Assembly (NCBI GenBank): GCA_001819095.1
Contig: MHLS01000033.1
Coordinates: forward strand, 31,524 to 47,521
Length of the DNA: 15,998 nucleotides
Reading direction: 5' to 3'
Source of the DNA: Candidatus Lloydbacteria bacterium RIFCSPLOWO2_02_FULL_54_12
GTDB lineage: Bacteria > Patescibacteriota > Minisyncoccia > Phycocordibacterales > UBA6899
Of the stretch, positions 6,780 to 14,379 are shown piece after piece (the first letter of the stretch is position 1; the number at the start of each line of letters is the position of its first letter). Under the pieces are notes generated by a model. That model searched no databases. It was not told the origin of the DNA and saw only the letters and a program-made list of their open reading frames with translations. A program made the position numbers and the translations under genes.

Positions 6780-6799
6780 AAGACCCCATCACGGGTCTT
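6780..6799 (+). terminator. AAGACCC/GGGTCTT hairpin, terminator or attenuator
   Basis: A perfect 7-bp stem AAGACCC-CATCAC-GGGTCTT is followed by TCTTGTT, which is T-rich but interrupted. It resembles a factor-independent terminator placed only 27 bases before the adaptor start, too close to leave space for a normal complete promoter downstream. Confidence 0.5.
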
Positions 6800-6826
6800 T
6801 CTTGTTGCTCGCTTAACAACACTTCT

Positions 6827-8575
6827 ATGAAAGAACACATACAGCGACTCGCTTCAGGTGCGGTCGCTTACAAAAAAATAACGCTTGCCGCCCTCGTCGG
6901 ACTGGTCACGGTCGTCGCGGGTGTGTTTGCAGTGAACATGCCGCCCAAAGACATGCTCGCCATAGTCGGAACATTGCCAACGGATATCGGCGTTCCCGAG
7001 ATCGAGATAAGCACGGTGGGGGCGACCGGTACCGTCGAGGCGTCCGTCGGGAGTTCTTGGCCGGGAGAACTTGTCTCACTTCGGAGCATCCCGGTGCAGC
7101 CGTCTCGCGAAGGGACGATCGTCTCGTGGAATGTGCATATCGGACAAAGGGTCGTCGCCGAGGAGGTGCTTGGTACGCTCTCGCGACCTCCGTCGATGCC
7201 GGACACCGTGGCGATGCTCGCCGAAGAGGAGAAGATGGCAAGTATGGCGCGTGCGAATGTCGTCGCGAAACGCGTTTACACAACGGAGCGCATTGCTCAA
7301 CTTGAGGCACAGCGCGCGAACATCGAACGCTCGCTTTCCGCGTCGCAGAAGATCCTCGGAACGGACGGATCGGGAGGCGCGACTTTCTCCATGATCGAGG
7401 CGAAAAAAGCGACAATTCGCGCGATGTTGCGCGGCTCACTCGCGAAGACCTACATGATGCTCTCCGGTCAGGGAACGCTTCCCGCGCGGTGGACCGCGGT
7501 CGCGCTCAAGGATGCGATCGGTGAGCAGAACTCGCGCTTGCGCGATCAGTATCCCACGGTGCTCTTTGCGGTACTCACTGACCTCGACACGCCCGATCGC
7601 CTCCCGCTTACATCGGGACTCGCATATTTTGATCTCGTGATCAAACTTGTGGACGCGTCAATTCCCGACGGTGCCATGTTGACCGACGCGGGACTGACCG
7701 ACCTGAAGACCATGCTCCATGAGGATCAAGAAGCATTTCTTATGGCCGCCGATGGGCTCCGTGAAACGGAATTGATGGCGGTTGATACGGAGAAAATGTC
7801 CTTTGAGCAATTGCGCATGATCGACAGTGACATCGCGATGTTGAAACAAAATCTCGCCATGGCGGAGGGTGATGTCGTCGCCAAGGAAGCGTCATATCGC
7901 ACAGTAGAGGGCGCGATTGGCGGTGGATCAGCAATCGTCGCGCCGCAAGGGGGGATTGTGTCGAGCATTCTCAAGAAGCCCGGCGAGTTCGTGGAGCCGG
8001 GAATGCCGGTCGCAATCGTAACCGGAGCGGGAAAGAACGGGCTCATTGTGCGCATGCGGATACCGGGCAATGTGAGGGTGCCAGAGATCGGGTCGCCGCT
8101 TTCCGTGGTGCGCACCGGATTTCCGCAGGATGCGCGCGAAGCGAAACTCATCGGTGTCGGAAACGCTCTTGATGAGACAGGTTCGGTCGTTGCCGACGCG
8201 CTCCTTCTCGAATCGACAGATTGGCCGATTGGCGCGTCTCTCCGAGTTATTGCTTCTTCCGAAAACGACACTCTCTTTGCTCCGCTTTCGGCGGTCTGGT
8301 GGAACGCGAAAGGTGAGCCGAATGTGTGGGCAATCTCCGAGGCCGGCAGGGTGTATGTGCAAGCGCTTACCCTTGGCCGCACGGTCGGAGCCGACATCGA
8401 GGTGTACTCGGGACTCCTACCGGGAGATCGCTATATCGTGAAACCGTCGCAGGGAATTGTTGAAGATATGTTACTCGATGACCTCAATGCTCAAGCGGAC
8501 GACGATGATCTTTCCGCGAAGTCTGCCGCACCGAATCCGCATGCCGGTCACGCAGGAATGGGGGGAATGGAATAA
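6827..8575 (+). CDS. RND efflux periplasmic adaptor (membrane fusion protein)
   Basis: This 582-residue protein is the adaptor of a tripartite-type RND pump. A membrane anchor (about 18-37, ITLAALVGLVTVVAGVFAV) is followed by the two halves of a barrel-sandwich (lipoyl-like) domain: VQPSREGTIVSWNVHIGQRV (90-109) and APQGGIVSSILKKPGEFVEP (372-391). These are separated by an unusually long insert of about 260 residues with helical, coiled-coil-like stretches (LAEEEKMASMARANVVAKRV; LRMIDSDIAMLKQNLAMAEG). Beta-barrel and membrane-proximal segments follow to about 560. The C-terminus ends in an acidic stretch and then HAGHAGMGGME, a His/Met tail suited to binding copper or silver. The pump gene follows 13 bases after the stop, so the two form an operon. 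No Shine-Dalgarno site is seen. Substrate is inferred from the tail and neighbours. Confidence 0.85.
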   Translation: MKEHIQRLASGAVAYKKITLAALVGLVTVVAGVFAVNMPPKDMLAIVGTLPTDIGVPEIEISTVGATGTVEASVGSSWPGELVSLRSIPVQPSREGTIVSWNVHIGQRVVAEEVLGTLSRPPSMPDTVAMLAEEEKMASMARANVVAKRVYTTERIAQLEAQRANIERSLSASQKILGTDGSGGATFSMIEAKKATIRAMLRGSLAKTYMMLSGQGTLPARWTAVALKDAIGEQNSRLRDQYPTVLFAVLTDLDTPDRLPLTSGLAYFDLVIKLVDASIPDGAMLTDAGLTDLKTMLHEDQEAFLMAADGLRETELMAVDTEKMSFEQLRMIDSDIAMLKQNLAMAEGDVVAKEASYRTVEGAIGGGSAIVAPQGGIVSSILKKPGEFVEPGMPVAIVTGAGKNGLIVRMRIPGNVRVPEIGSPLSVVRTGFPQDAREAKLIGVGNALDETGSVVADALLLESTDWPIGASLRVIASSENDTLFAPLSAVWWNAKGEPNVWAISEAGRVYVQALTLGRTVGADIEVYSGLLPGDRYIVKPSQGIVEDMLLDDLNAQADDDDLSAKSAAPNPHAGHAGMGGME

Positions 8576-8588
8576 TCAAACAACATAT

Positions 8589-11500
8589 ATGTGGAACAAC
8601 ATTATTGTTTGGTCGTTACGAAATAAATTCTTTGTCCTCCTTTCGGCAGCGGCGGTCTCCGCCCTTGGTTTGTGGAGTCTCGCGACGATGAAAGTGGACA
8701 TTCTTCCCGATATCAACAAGCCGACGGTGACGGTATTCGCGGAAAGTCCCGGTCTTGCCGCGGAAGACGTCGAGCGGCTGATCATCAATCCACTTGAAGC
8801 GGCGGTCGCCGGTGCGCCGGGAATCGACCGGATACGGAGCAATGCGTCGTTCGCGCAAGCGACCCTCAACATCGAATTTGCGTGGGGCTCCGACACCTTG
8901 CGCAATCGTCAAGTGGTGCAGGAACGGCTCGCTCAAGCGCTCCTTCCGCGCGGCGTGAAACCCGTGCTCGGTCCCTCGACGTCGCTTTTGGGCGAGATCA
9001 TGTGGGTCGGTGTTTCGGCGCATGAGAGCGATATCATGCCGATGGAACTGCGCACGCTCGCGGATTGGACGATACGGCCGGCGATACTTCGGACCCCCGG
9101 CGTGGCGAATGTGTACGTCATGGGAGGCGATGTCAGGGAATGGCAGGTCAATCTCAATGCGGAACGTATGCGCCGCCATGGGATCATGATCGATGATGTG
9201 CGTGCGAAGGTAGAAACGGCGCTCACCAACAAAAGCGGGAATATCCTTGTCGAAGGAGAGAAAGAGTATCCGATCCGCATACTCGTTGCACCGAGCAAGG
9301 TCGCGGAACTTGGCGAGATCGCGATTGCGAGAATTGGCGGTGGCATGGGGGAGAGTGGCGGCATGGAGGGAGGAGTCGTCCGTCTCGCGGACATCGCGTC
9401 CATTGTTGAAGGACCGAGTCCAATTCGCGGATCGGGCGCAATCGACGGAAAGTCCGGGGTCATTCTCCGCGTGATCCGCCAGCCGAATGCGCAAACGCTC
9501 GAGGTCACCGATGCGATCGACGAAACATTCCGCTCGCTTGCCGCAAGTTTGCCGGATGGAGTGGAACTTCACCCGGATCTTTTCCGGCAGGAGAATTTTA
9601 TCCGCGCCGGACTTGGGAACGTAACCGAGGCGCTCCGCGACGGAACGATCCTTGTCATCCTCATTCTTATCGTCTTCCTCTGGAACACTCGGGCGACGGC
9701 GATCACGCTCTTGGCGATCCCGCTCTCGATTGTGATGACGGCGATTGTGTTCAAGTGGCTCGGTCTTTCGGTGAATGTGATGACCTTGGGGGGTATCGCG
9801 ATAGCGGTCGGCGCGCTTGTGGATGATGCGATCGTCGGTGTGGAAAATGTGTTCCGTCGCCTTCGAGTATGGAAAACAGCAGGTAAAAAAGAATCGCACG
9901 AGGATATTATCCGCGTCGCATCGGTCGAGGTCAGAAATTCGATCGTGTATGCAACGCTTCTCGTTGTTGTCGTCTTTCTTCCGATTTTCTTCGTGCCGGG
10001 GCTTGAGGGGCGCCTCCTCTCATCGCTCGGACTCGCGTATCTTGTGTCGCTCATCGCTTCGATGGTGGTGTCGCTTACCGTCACCCCGGTGCTTTCGGCG
10101 CTCCTCCTTAACGACCGGTCGCTTGAAGGGAATGAAAAAGAAACGCGTGTTGTCCTTGCGATCAAGAAAATGATTACGCCGTGGATCCGTTGGTCATTGG
10201 AGAACGTTAAATTGATCACCGGAGGCGTTATCGTCACTTTGTTCCTCACCGTTGGACTCTATGTCGGGGCCGGCAAAGAAGGCATACCGCCGTTTAATGA
10301 AGGCTCGGCGGTCGTGATGCTCTTTCTTCCTCCAGGAACCGCGCTTTCCGCGACGAATGATTACGTCACGAAGTTGGAGACGGCACTCCTGCAAGTTCCG
10401 GGGATCAGACAAGTATCGAATATCGCGGGGCGAGCGCCTGCCGATCCGCATGGCGGGTCCGCGAACTCAAGCGAGATACAGATTGCATTCAAGGAGGGCT
10501 GGTTCGAACGCGATCGCGATCGTCTCTTCGCGGATATTCAGGGCGTGCTCGAACGTGCCGGCTCCGCGGACTATTCGCTCGGCCAGCCCATCACACATCG
10601 CGTTGAGATGCTTCTTTCCGGCGTGCGCGCTCCGGTGGTCGTAAAAGTCTTCGGCGACGATCCGGAGCGAATGGACGAGGCGGCGAAGATGGTACTCGCG
10701 GAGTTAAAGAAGCAAAAGGGAATTACCAACCCGCGCATTCAGCAGAACACCGTAGTGCCGGAATTTCGCGTCTACATAGATCGCAATCGGGTGGCGGAAA
10801 GCGGACTCTCCTCGGGGGAGGTGGCAAATGACCTCGAGATGGGATTGATGGGCGACACCTTGGGGGCTGTGCGGCTCGGCTCGGCGCCCGTTGATGTCGT
10901 CCTACGTTTTGACGCGGAATCGAAGGGTACCATGACTTCTTTGCGCGATCTTGCGCTCCCGTATTCTGGTGCCGCGTCGTTGGGAAGCGTCGCCGATATC
11001 CGGGTCGAGGGCGGGCGCAACAGCATAGACCATGAGGGAGGAAAGCGTACGCTTGTCGTCTCGGCGAATTATGCGGGTAAGGATATTGTCGGAGAGGTCG
11101 GCGCCGCGAAGGCCGTGCTCGAAGCGGGAAAACTTCCCGTCGGCGTGACGCTGTCGTTCGAGGGAAATTACCAAAGTCAGAAAGAAAGCACGCGGCGACT
11201 CCCAATCGTCTTTTTTGCGGGACTCGCGATGATCGTGCTCATCCTCTACCGCGCATTCCGATCGATCCCGATCCTCCTCATCATCCTTACGAATGTTCCC
11301 ACCGTCGCGATCGGCGGCATGTTGGGGATCTGGGCGACGGGAGGCACGGTGAATCTTGCGCACATGGTCGGCTTCATTTCACTCGCGGGGATAGTATCGC
11401 GGAACGGCATTCTCCTGATCGGCCGCGCGCTCGCCTTGGTGCGTGATGAAGGCCGGCCGTTCTCGCTCGAAACGATCGTCCAAGCGACGCTTGATCGCGT

Positions 11501-11726
11501 GACGCCGGTTCTTATGACTTCGCTCGTGACCGCGCTCGCCTTGATACCGCTTCTCCTCAACGGCGACGAACCGGGGAAGGAAATGTTAAATCCGCTCGCG
11601 GTCGTGATCTTCTGGGGGCTCGTCTCGTCAACGATCATTTCGCTCTTTCTCACACCCGCCTTGTTCTATCGCTTCGGCAAAAAGGCGGTATTACACGTGA
11701 GCAAAGAGTCCTCGTCGGGATTCTGA
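8589..11726 (+). CDS. RND efflux transporter, CusA/CzcA-type inner membrane pump
   Basis: This 1045-residue protein has the full length and layout of an RND pump: TM1 (WSLRNKFFVLLSAAAVSALG), a first periplasmic domain (KVDILPDINKPTVTV), TM2-6, the TM4 motif GGIAIAVGALVDDAIVGVEN (401-420) with proton-relay Asp412/413, then TM7, a second periplasmic domain and TM8-12. By memory alignment to CusA, two of the three copper-binding methionines are matched in place: M577 (CusA M573, after NEG) and M674 (CusA M672, in RVEMLLSG). The M623 position has no Met (about SAN, 624-626). This favours but does not prove Cu/Ag. The start at 8589 is chosen because MWNNIIVWSLRNKFF matches the family N-terminus; in-frame ATGs further upstream lie inside the adaptor gene. 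No outer-membrane channel gene follows. Confidence 0.92.
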   Translation: MWNNIIVWSLRNKFFVLLSAAAVSALGLWSLATMKVDILPDINKPTVTVFAESPGLAAEDVERLIINPLEAAVAGAPGIDRIRSNASFAQATLNIEFAWGSDTLRNRQVVQERLAQALLPRGVKPVLGPSTSLLGEIMWVGVSAHESDIMPMELRTLADWTIRPAILRTPGVANVYVMGGDVREWQVNLNAERMRRHGIMIDDVRAKVETALTNKSGNILVEGEKEYPIRILVAPSKVAELGEIAIARIGGGMGESGGMEGGVVRLADIASIVEGPSPIRGSGAIDGKSGVILRVIRQPNAQTLEVTDAIDETFRSLAASLPDGVELHPDLFRQENFIRAGLGNVTEALRDGTILVILILIVFLWNTRATAITLLAIPLSIVMTAIVFKWLGLSVNVMTLGGIAIAVGALVDDAIVGVENVFRRLRVWKTAGKKESHEDIIRVASVEVRNSIVYATLLVVVVFLPIFFVPGLEGRLLSSLGLAYLVSLIASMVVSLTVTPVLSALLLNDRSLEGNEKETRVVLAIKKMITPWIRWSLENVKLITGGVIVTLFLTVGLYVGAGKEGIPPFNEGSAVVMLFLPPGTALSATNDYVTKLETALLQVPGIRQVSNIAGRAPADPHGGSANSSEIQIAFKEGWFERDRDRLFADIQGVLERAGSADYSLGQPITHRVEMLLSGVRAPVVVKVFGDDPERMDEAAKMVLAELKKQKGITNPRIQQNTVVPEFRVYIDRNRVAESGLSSGEVANDLEMGLMGDTLGAVRLGSAPVDVVLRFDAESKGTMTSLRDLALPYSGAASLGSVADIRVEGGRNSIDHEGGKRTLVVSANYAGKDIVGEVGAAKAVLEAGKLPVGVTLSFEGNYQSQKESTRRLPIVFFAGLAMIVLILYRAFRSIPILLIILTNVPTVAIGGMLGIWATGGTVNLAHMVGFISLAGIVSRNGILLIGRALALVRDEGRPFSLETIVQATLDRVTPVLMTSLVTALALIPLLLNGDEPGKEMLNPLAVVIFWGLVSSTIISLFLTPALFYRFGKKAVLHVSKESSSGF

Positions 11727-11727
11727 T

Positions 11728-11761
11728 GACCCCCTCTCTGATCGGCAGATAGCGCGGGGTC
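11728..11761 (+). terminator. Long interrupted hairpin after the RND gene
   Basis: GACCCC (11728-11733) pairs with GGGGTC (11756-11761). Inside, CTCTCTG pairs with CAGATAG with one mismatch around an ATCGG loop. The hairpin begins one base after the RND stop. No T-tract follows, so it could end transcription with help, protect the message 3' end, or both. Confidence 0.5.
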
Positions 11762-11824
11762 GAGGTGCTTGAAGAGGTGGTGATATGATGAAGACACACA
11801 AGAGAAGCCACTGCGGAACAAAAC

Positions 11825-11830
11825 TATAAT
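11825..11830 (+). promoter_or_regulatory. -10 box of the DUF411 gene
   Basis: A perfect TATAAT ends 9 bases before the ATG at 11840. A second -10-like extended element, TGATATGAT (11781-11789), lies further upstream. Neither has a clear -35. The spacing repeats the PBP1C arrangement (TATAAT-N9-ATG) and suggests a very short or absent leader. Confidence 0.5.
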
Positions 11831-11839
11831 CACATCAAA

Positions 11840-12505
11840 ATGAAAAAGTCATTCTTATTTGCTCTCCTCTTCGGGATCTTTCCTATCGCAGTTTTCGCTC
11901 ACGGCGCTTACGCTCTCGACGAGCGGATGGCGGCGATCTGGGGGGATCCGTGGGCGCTTATCGGCATTTCCGTCGTTCTGGGGGTGTTTGCGGGGGGCGG
12001 AATGTTCCTTTTCCGTCGCGACAAGGTCGAGTCGCTCAAGGCCGGTCTATTTGTCGGCGTGCTTTCCGCTCTCGTGCTTACTGTGCTTGCGAATCCGGAG
12101 GCGGGTAGTATGCCACTCGCTCCGGCTGAGGGGTCGCTTATCGGCGCAGTCGCGACGGTCTACAAGTCGCCGACCTGCGGATGCTGTAGCGGGTACATCG
12201 AGGAACTCAAGCGCCAAGGTGCGAATGTCACCGTTGAGATGGTGGACGACCGCCGCCTCGCCGAGATCAAAACGGAACATGGCATATCGCCTGAACACTC
12301 CAGTTGCCATACCTCGATCATCGACGGCTATGTCGTCGAGGGACATGTGCCGATCGAGGCGGTGAAAAAACTCATCACCGAGAAGCCCGCTATCAAAGGC
12401 ATTACGCTTCCCGGTATGCCGAGCGGCACTCCGGGCATGGCGGGTCCGAAGCTGGCTCCCTACGAGATAAAATTGCTCGACGGGACGATTTACTTGGAGA
12501 TATAG
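11840..12505 (+). CDS. DUF411 metal-binding protein with N-terminal membrane segments
   Basis: This 221-residue protein carries a DUF411 domain (about 105-215), a family linked to copper resistance. The signature is present: YKSPTCGCCSGYIEEL (108-123, C113/C115/C116), SSCHTSIIDGYVVEGHVP (154-171, C156/H157) and GITLPGMPSGTPGM (187-200, with three methionines counting just beyond). Unlike the usual short secreted DUF411 proteins, this one starts with a signal-like segment (SFLFALLFGIFPIAVFA) and has two further membrane helices (ALIGISVVLGVFAGGGMFLF, 39-58; LKAGLFVGVLSALVLTVLA, 66-84). The domain is thus tethered, probably on the outer face. It follows the RND operon by 113 bases with its own -10 box, and is followed after 25 bases by a small membrane protein gene. 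A role in binding Cu(I) outside the cytoplasm is inferred. Confidence 0.85.
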   Translation: MKKSFLFALLFGIFPIAVFAHGAYALDERMAAIWGDPWALIGISVVLGVFAGGGMFLFRRDKVESLKAGLFVGVLSALVLTVLANPEAGSMPLAPAEGSLIGAVATVYKSPTCGCCSGYIEELKRQGANVTVEMVDDRRLAEIKTEHGISPEHSSCHTSIIDGYVVEGHVPIEAVKKLITEKPAIKGITLPGMPSGTPGMAGPKLAPYEIKLLDGTIYLEI

Positions 12506-12530
12506 ATTTATTCGCTCACAATGAATTAAT

Positions 12531-12797
12531 ATGCTTACGTTCAAATCATATATTGTAAAATGTGTTCTCGGTGGCGAGGTCGCTTACTTCTTGTGTCTCT
12601 TGGGCGGCTATCTTCCGCTCGGGCGTACGCCCCGTGCGGTCGACCTGCACCATGCGCTTTTCGAAACGCTCCCCGGCTTCGTCTGGGGAAGTGGCGGATC
12701 GGTCGCACTCGGCGCCTTCTACGTGCTCGTCTTCTCGGCCGTCTTCGGCGCGTACATGGTCTGGATGCACAATTCCAGTCTTTTAGATGCAAAATGA
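12531..12797 (+). CDS. Small two-helix membrane protein, unknown function
   Basis: I do not recognise a named family. The 88-residue protein has two hydrophobic segments: about 8-29 (VKCVLGGEVAYFLCLLGGYLP) and 57-79 (SVALGAFYVLVFSAVFGAYMV). Between them is a loop with basic residues, a His pair (DLHHALFE, 38-45) and PGFVWGSGGS (48-57). The end reads VWMHNSSLLDAK. The Trp/Gly-rich loop and the Met-His near the second helix look conserved-type rather than random. Codon use and GC match the island. It begins 25 bases after the DUF411 stop; TTGGAG-N17-CACAAT-N8-ATG (12494-12522) could be its promoter, but co-transcription is equally possible. Confidence 0.7.
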   Translation: MLTFKSYIVKCVLGGEVAYFLCLLGGYLPLGRTPRAVDLHHALFETLPGFVWGSGGSVALGAFYVLVFSAVFGAYMVWMHNSSLLDAK

Positions 12798-12816
12798 CGT
12801 CGAATAAACCTTTCTT

Positions 12817-13458
12817 ATGGCAATAATTGGGATTTGGGGGGACAGCATAGTATATGGAGAAGTTGATGCGAGCGGATCGGGCTGGGCCACTCGCCTTCGA
12901 GGGTATCTTTCAGAGCAGGCTGAAAAAAATAACTCGGAGTGGCATCACACGTACGCGCGTGGTGTTTGCGGGGATACGTCAAGGAATCTGCTCGAACGTT
13001 TCGCCGTAGAGGCAAAGAGCATCCAGCCGGACATTGTTGTGCTTGCGGTTGGCATAAACGATGCGGCCTACATGGGGAGTGAGGCCGACGTATTGGTGCC
13101 CACTGGAGAGTTTGAGAACAATCTCCGTAAGTTGGTAATTCAGGCAAAGAGTTATACGAAAAAAGTGATTCTTGTTGGACTGACTCGCGTGAATGAAAAA
13201 TTAGTGCAACCATACCCATATAGTTCTAAAGGTAAGTCCTATGCGAATAGAACCATCGAACAGTATGATAAAATTATCCAGAAAGTGGCATTACTTGAGA
13301 ATCTTCCTTTTGCCTCGGTCAGCAACCTAATATTGGAGGGTGATTTGGAGGAGGGATTACATCCGAACAGTGTTGGTCACCAGAAATTATTTCAGCACAT
13401 ACTGTCTCTTGTTGAAAAAGTCCTAGCGCAAGTTGAGCGACAGGGATTAGACCACTAA
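12817..13458 (+). CDS. SGNH/GDSL-family hydrolase
   Basis: This 213-residue protein is an SGNH-fold esterase or lipase; these use a Ser-His pair with an oxyanion hole made by Gly and Asn. Block I is GIWGDSIVYG (5-14, Ser10; GDSI rather than GDSL), block II the RGVCGDTS segment (49-55), block III AVGINDAA (77-84, Asn81) and block V EEGLHPNSVGH (178-188, His182). The residue three before the His, normally Asp, is Glu179. No signal peptide is seen, so it is probably cytoplasmic; the substrate is unknown. Two sampled 60-base stretches (13141-13260) are each 38% GC against about 55% in the next gene, and codons are AT-rich (ATA, TTA, AAA). It splits the copper-related genes and may be a recent acquisition. 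It starts 19 bases after the small membrane protein gene. Confidence 0.85.
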   Translation: MAIIGIWGDSIVYGEVDASGSGWATRLRGYLSEQAEKNNSEWHHTYARGVCGDTSRNLLERFAVEAKSIQPDIVVLAVGINDAAYMGSEADVLVPTGEFENNLRKLVIQAKSYTKKVILVGLTRVNEKLVQPYPYSSKGKSYANRTIEQYDKIIQKVALLENLPFASVSNLILEGDLEEGLHPNSVGHQKLFQHILSLVEKVLAQVERQGLDH

Positions 13459-13486
13459 AAATAAATTTGTGGTAAATAAAACAACT

Positions 13487-13924
13487 ATGCAAAAAATAGA
13501 TCAAAAATCTATCGGCTACGGGCTAGGAGCGGCGCTCTTACTGCTTGGCGCGTATTTTGCGATATTGACTATGGTTTCGGGCTGGAGTTTCGCACAAAGC
13601 CAGTTCGCGGCCTATTGGTATTTCGTCGTCAGTCTGGTGGTGGGTTTCGGGGTGCAGGTCGCCTTGTACCAGCACATTAAAAATCTCGTGCAGAGCGGGG
13701 CGGGTATGGGCAAGGTGGTCGGCGTATCGGGGACCACATCCGGTGTGGCGATGGTTTCCTGTTGCGCGCACTATTTAGTGAACCTCGTGCCCATCCTCGG
13801 AGTGACCGGACTCATGGCATTCGTCGCACAGTATCAGGTCGGCCTCTTTTGGGTTGGCATCCTCTCAAATATTGCCGGCATCGGATATATGGCGAACAGA
13901 ATCAGTAAAATAAAAAAAGAATGA
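13487..13924 (+). CDS. Four-helix membrane protein with Cys-Cys-x-His motif
   Basis: No named family is recognised. From the ATG at 13487 the protein has 145 residues and four membrane segments: about 10-30, 42-61, 76-105 and 116-136. The third contains SGTTSGVAMVSCCAHYLVNLVPILG, with C92, C93 and H95 in or at the membrane. A Cys-Cys-x-His group inside a helix is a plausible soft-metal or redox site. The tail is basic (NRISKIKKE), as expected on the cytoplasmic side. An earlier GTG at 13469 is in frame, but the ATG has a TGG-TAAATA extended -10-like element ending 8 bases before it. The gene overlaps the next by four bases (ATGA), so the pair is translationally coupled and sits immediately before the P1B ATPase. 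A copper-related role is inference from position and motif. Confidence 0.75.
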   Translation: MQKIDQKSIGYGLGAALLLLGAYFAILTMVSGWSFAQSQFAAYWYFVVSLVVGFGVQVALYQHIKNLVQSGAGMGKVVGVSGTTSGVAMVSCCAHYLVNLVPILGVTGLMAFVAQYQVGLFWVGILSNIAGIGYMANRISKIKKE

Positions 13925-14379
13925 AATACCTCATCTATATATTACCCGTCCTCATCATCGCGCTTTTTGCCTACCTTTTCTTCGGCATGGAGCAAGGCGC
14001 CAAGAATGTCGACCAAAGTGCGGACACGACGCGACCGACAGAGACGGGGTGGGAGGTGAAGACCGACGACCAAGGAGGAGTTACGGTGAAAGTCACACCA
14101 CAGGCCTTTGGAGGCGACGTTTTGGAGTGGAGATTCGGAGTCGTATTCGAGACGCATTCCGGCTCACTTGACCAAGACCTTATGCTCTCCGCCACACTTT
14201 CCGACGAGAAAGGAAATGTTTACAAACCCGTCGCATGGGAAGGAGCCGGACCCGGCGGCCACCACCGCGAGGGAGTGCTGGTCTTCAGGGCGATAACTCC
14301 GACGCCGCCTTTTGTCGAGTTAAAGATAACAAATGTCGACGGAGTCCCCGAACGTTCGTTTCGGTGGAGTACACAATAA
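13921..14379 (+). CDS. Membrane-anchored extracytoplasmic protein with GGHH motif
   Basis: The 152-residue protein has one N-terminal membrane segment (3-22, YLIYILPVLIIALFAYLFFG) and then an exported beta-rich domain. Key stretches are VTVKVTPQAFGGDVLEWRF (54-72), VVFETHSGSLDQDLMLSATL (74-93), KPVAWEGAGPGGHHREGVL (102-120) and FVELKITNVDGVPERSF (131-147). The GGHHREG segment (112-118) next to a Trp, plus His79, offers a possible metal site; the strand pattern suggests an immunoglobulin- or cupredoxin-like sandwich, but no Cys/Met copper ligand set is present. No named family is recognised. Its ATG overlaps the upstream stop (ATGA), and the P1B ATPase gene starts 57 bases after it, across a strong inverted repeat. 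Role inferred: periplasmic or surface accessory of the metal exporter. Confidence 0.75.
   Translation: MKYLIYILPVLIIALFAYLFFGMEQGAKNVDQSADTTRPTETGWEVKTDDQGGVTVKVTPQAFGGDVLEWRFGVVFETHSGSLDQDLMLSATLSDEKGNVYKPVAWEGAGPGGHHREGVLVFRAITPTPPFVELKITNVDGVPERSFRWSTQ

Larger units (their letters stand above)
6731..6826 (+). promoter_or_regulatory. Structured leader before the RND operon
   Basis: This 96-base gap holds several potential hairpins. GCGACGCA (6732-6739) pairs perfectly with TGCGTCGC (6769-6776) around a 29-base loop. That loop itself contains ACTTT-TTG-AAAGT followed by a T-run. Next come AAGACCC/GGGTCTT (6780-6799) and TGTTG/CAACA (6803-6807/6817-6821), ending 5 bases before the adaptor ATG. 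No good promoter with the close-set geometry seen elsewhere is present. The RND genes may therefore be reached by read-through from the upstream gene, with these structures acting as an attenuator, or the promoter is weak and unrecognised. Confidence 0.45.

Noticed and set aside
8457..8588. N-terminal extension of the RND pump into the adaptor gene
   Set aside because: The extra 44 residues overlap the adaptor C-terminus in another frame and do not look like an RND N-terminus; MWNNIIVWSLRNKFF at 8589 does.
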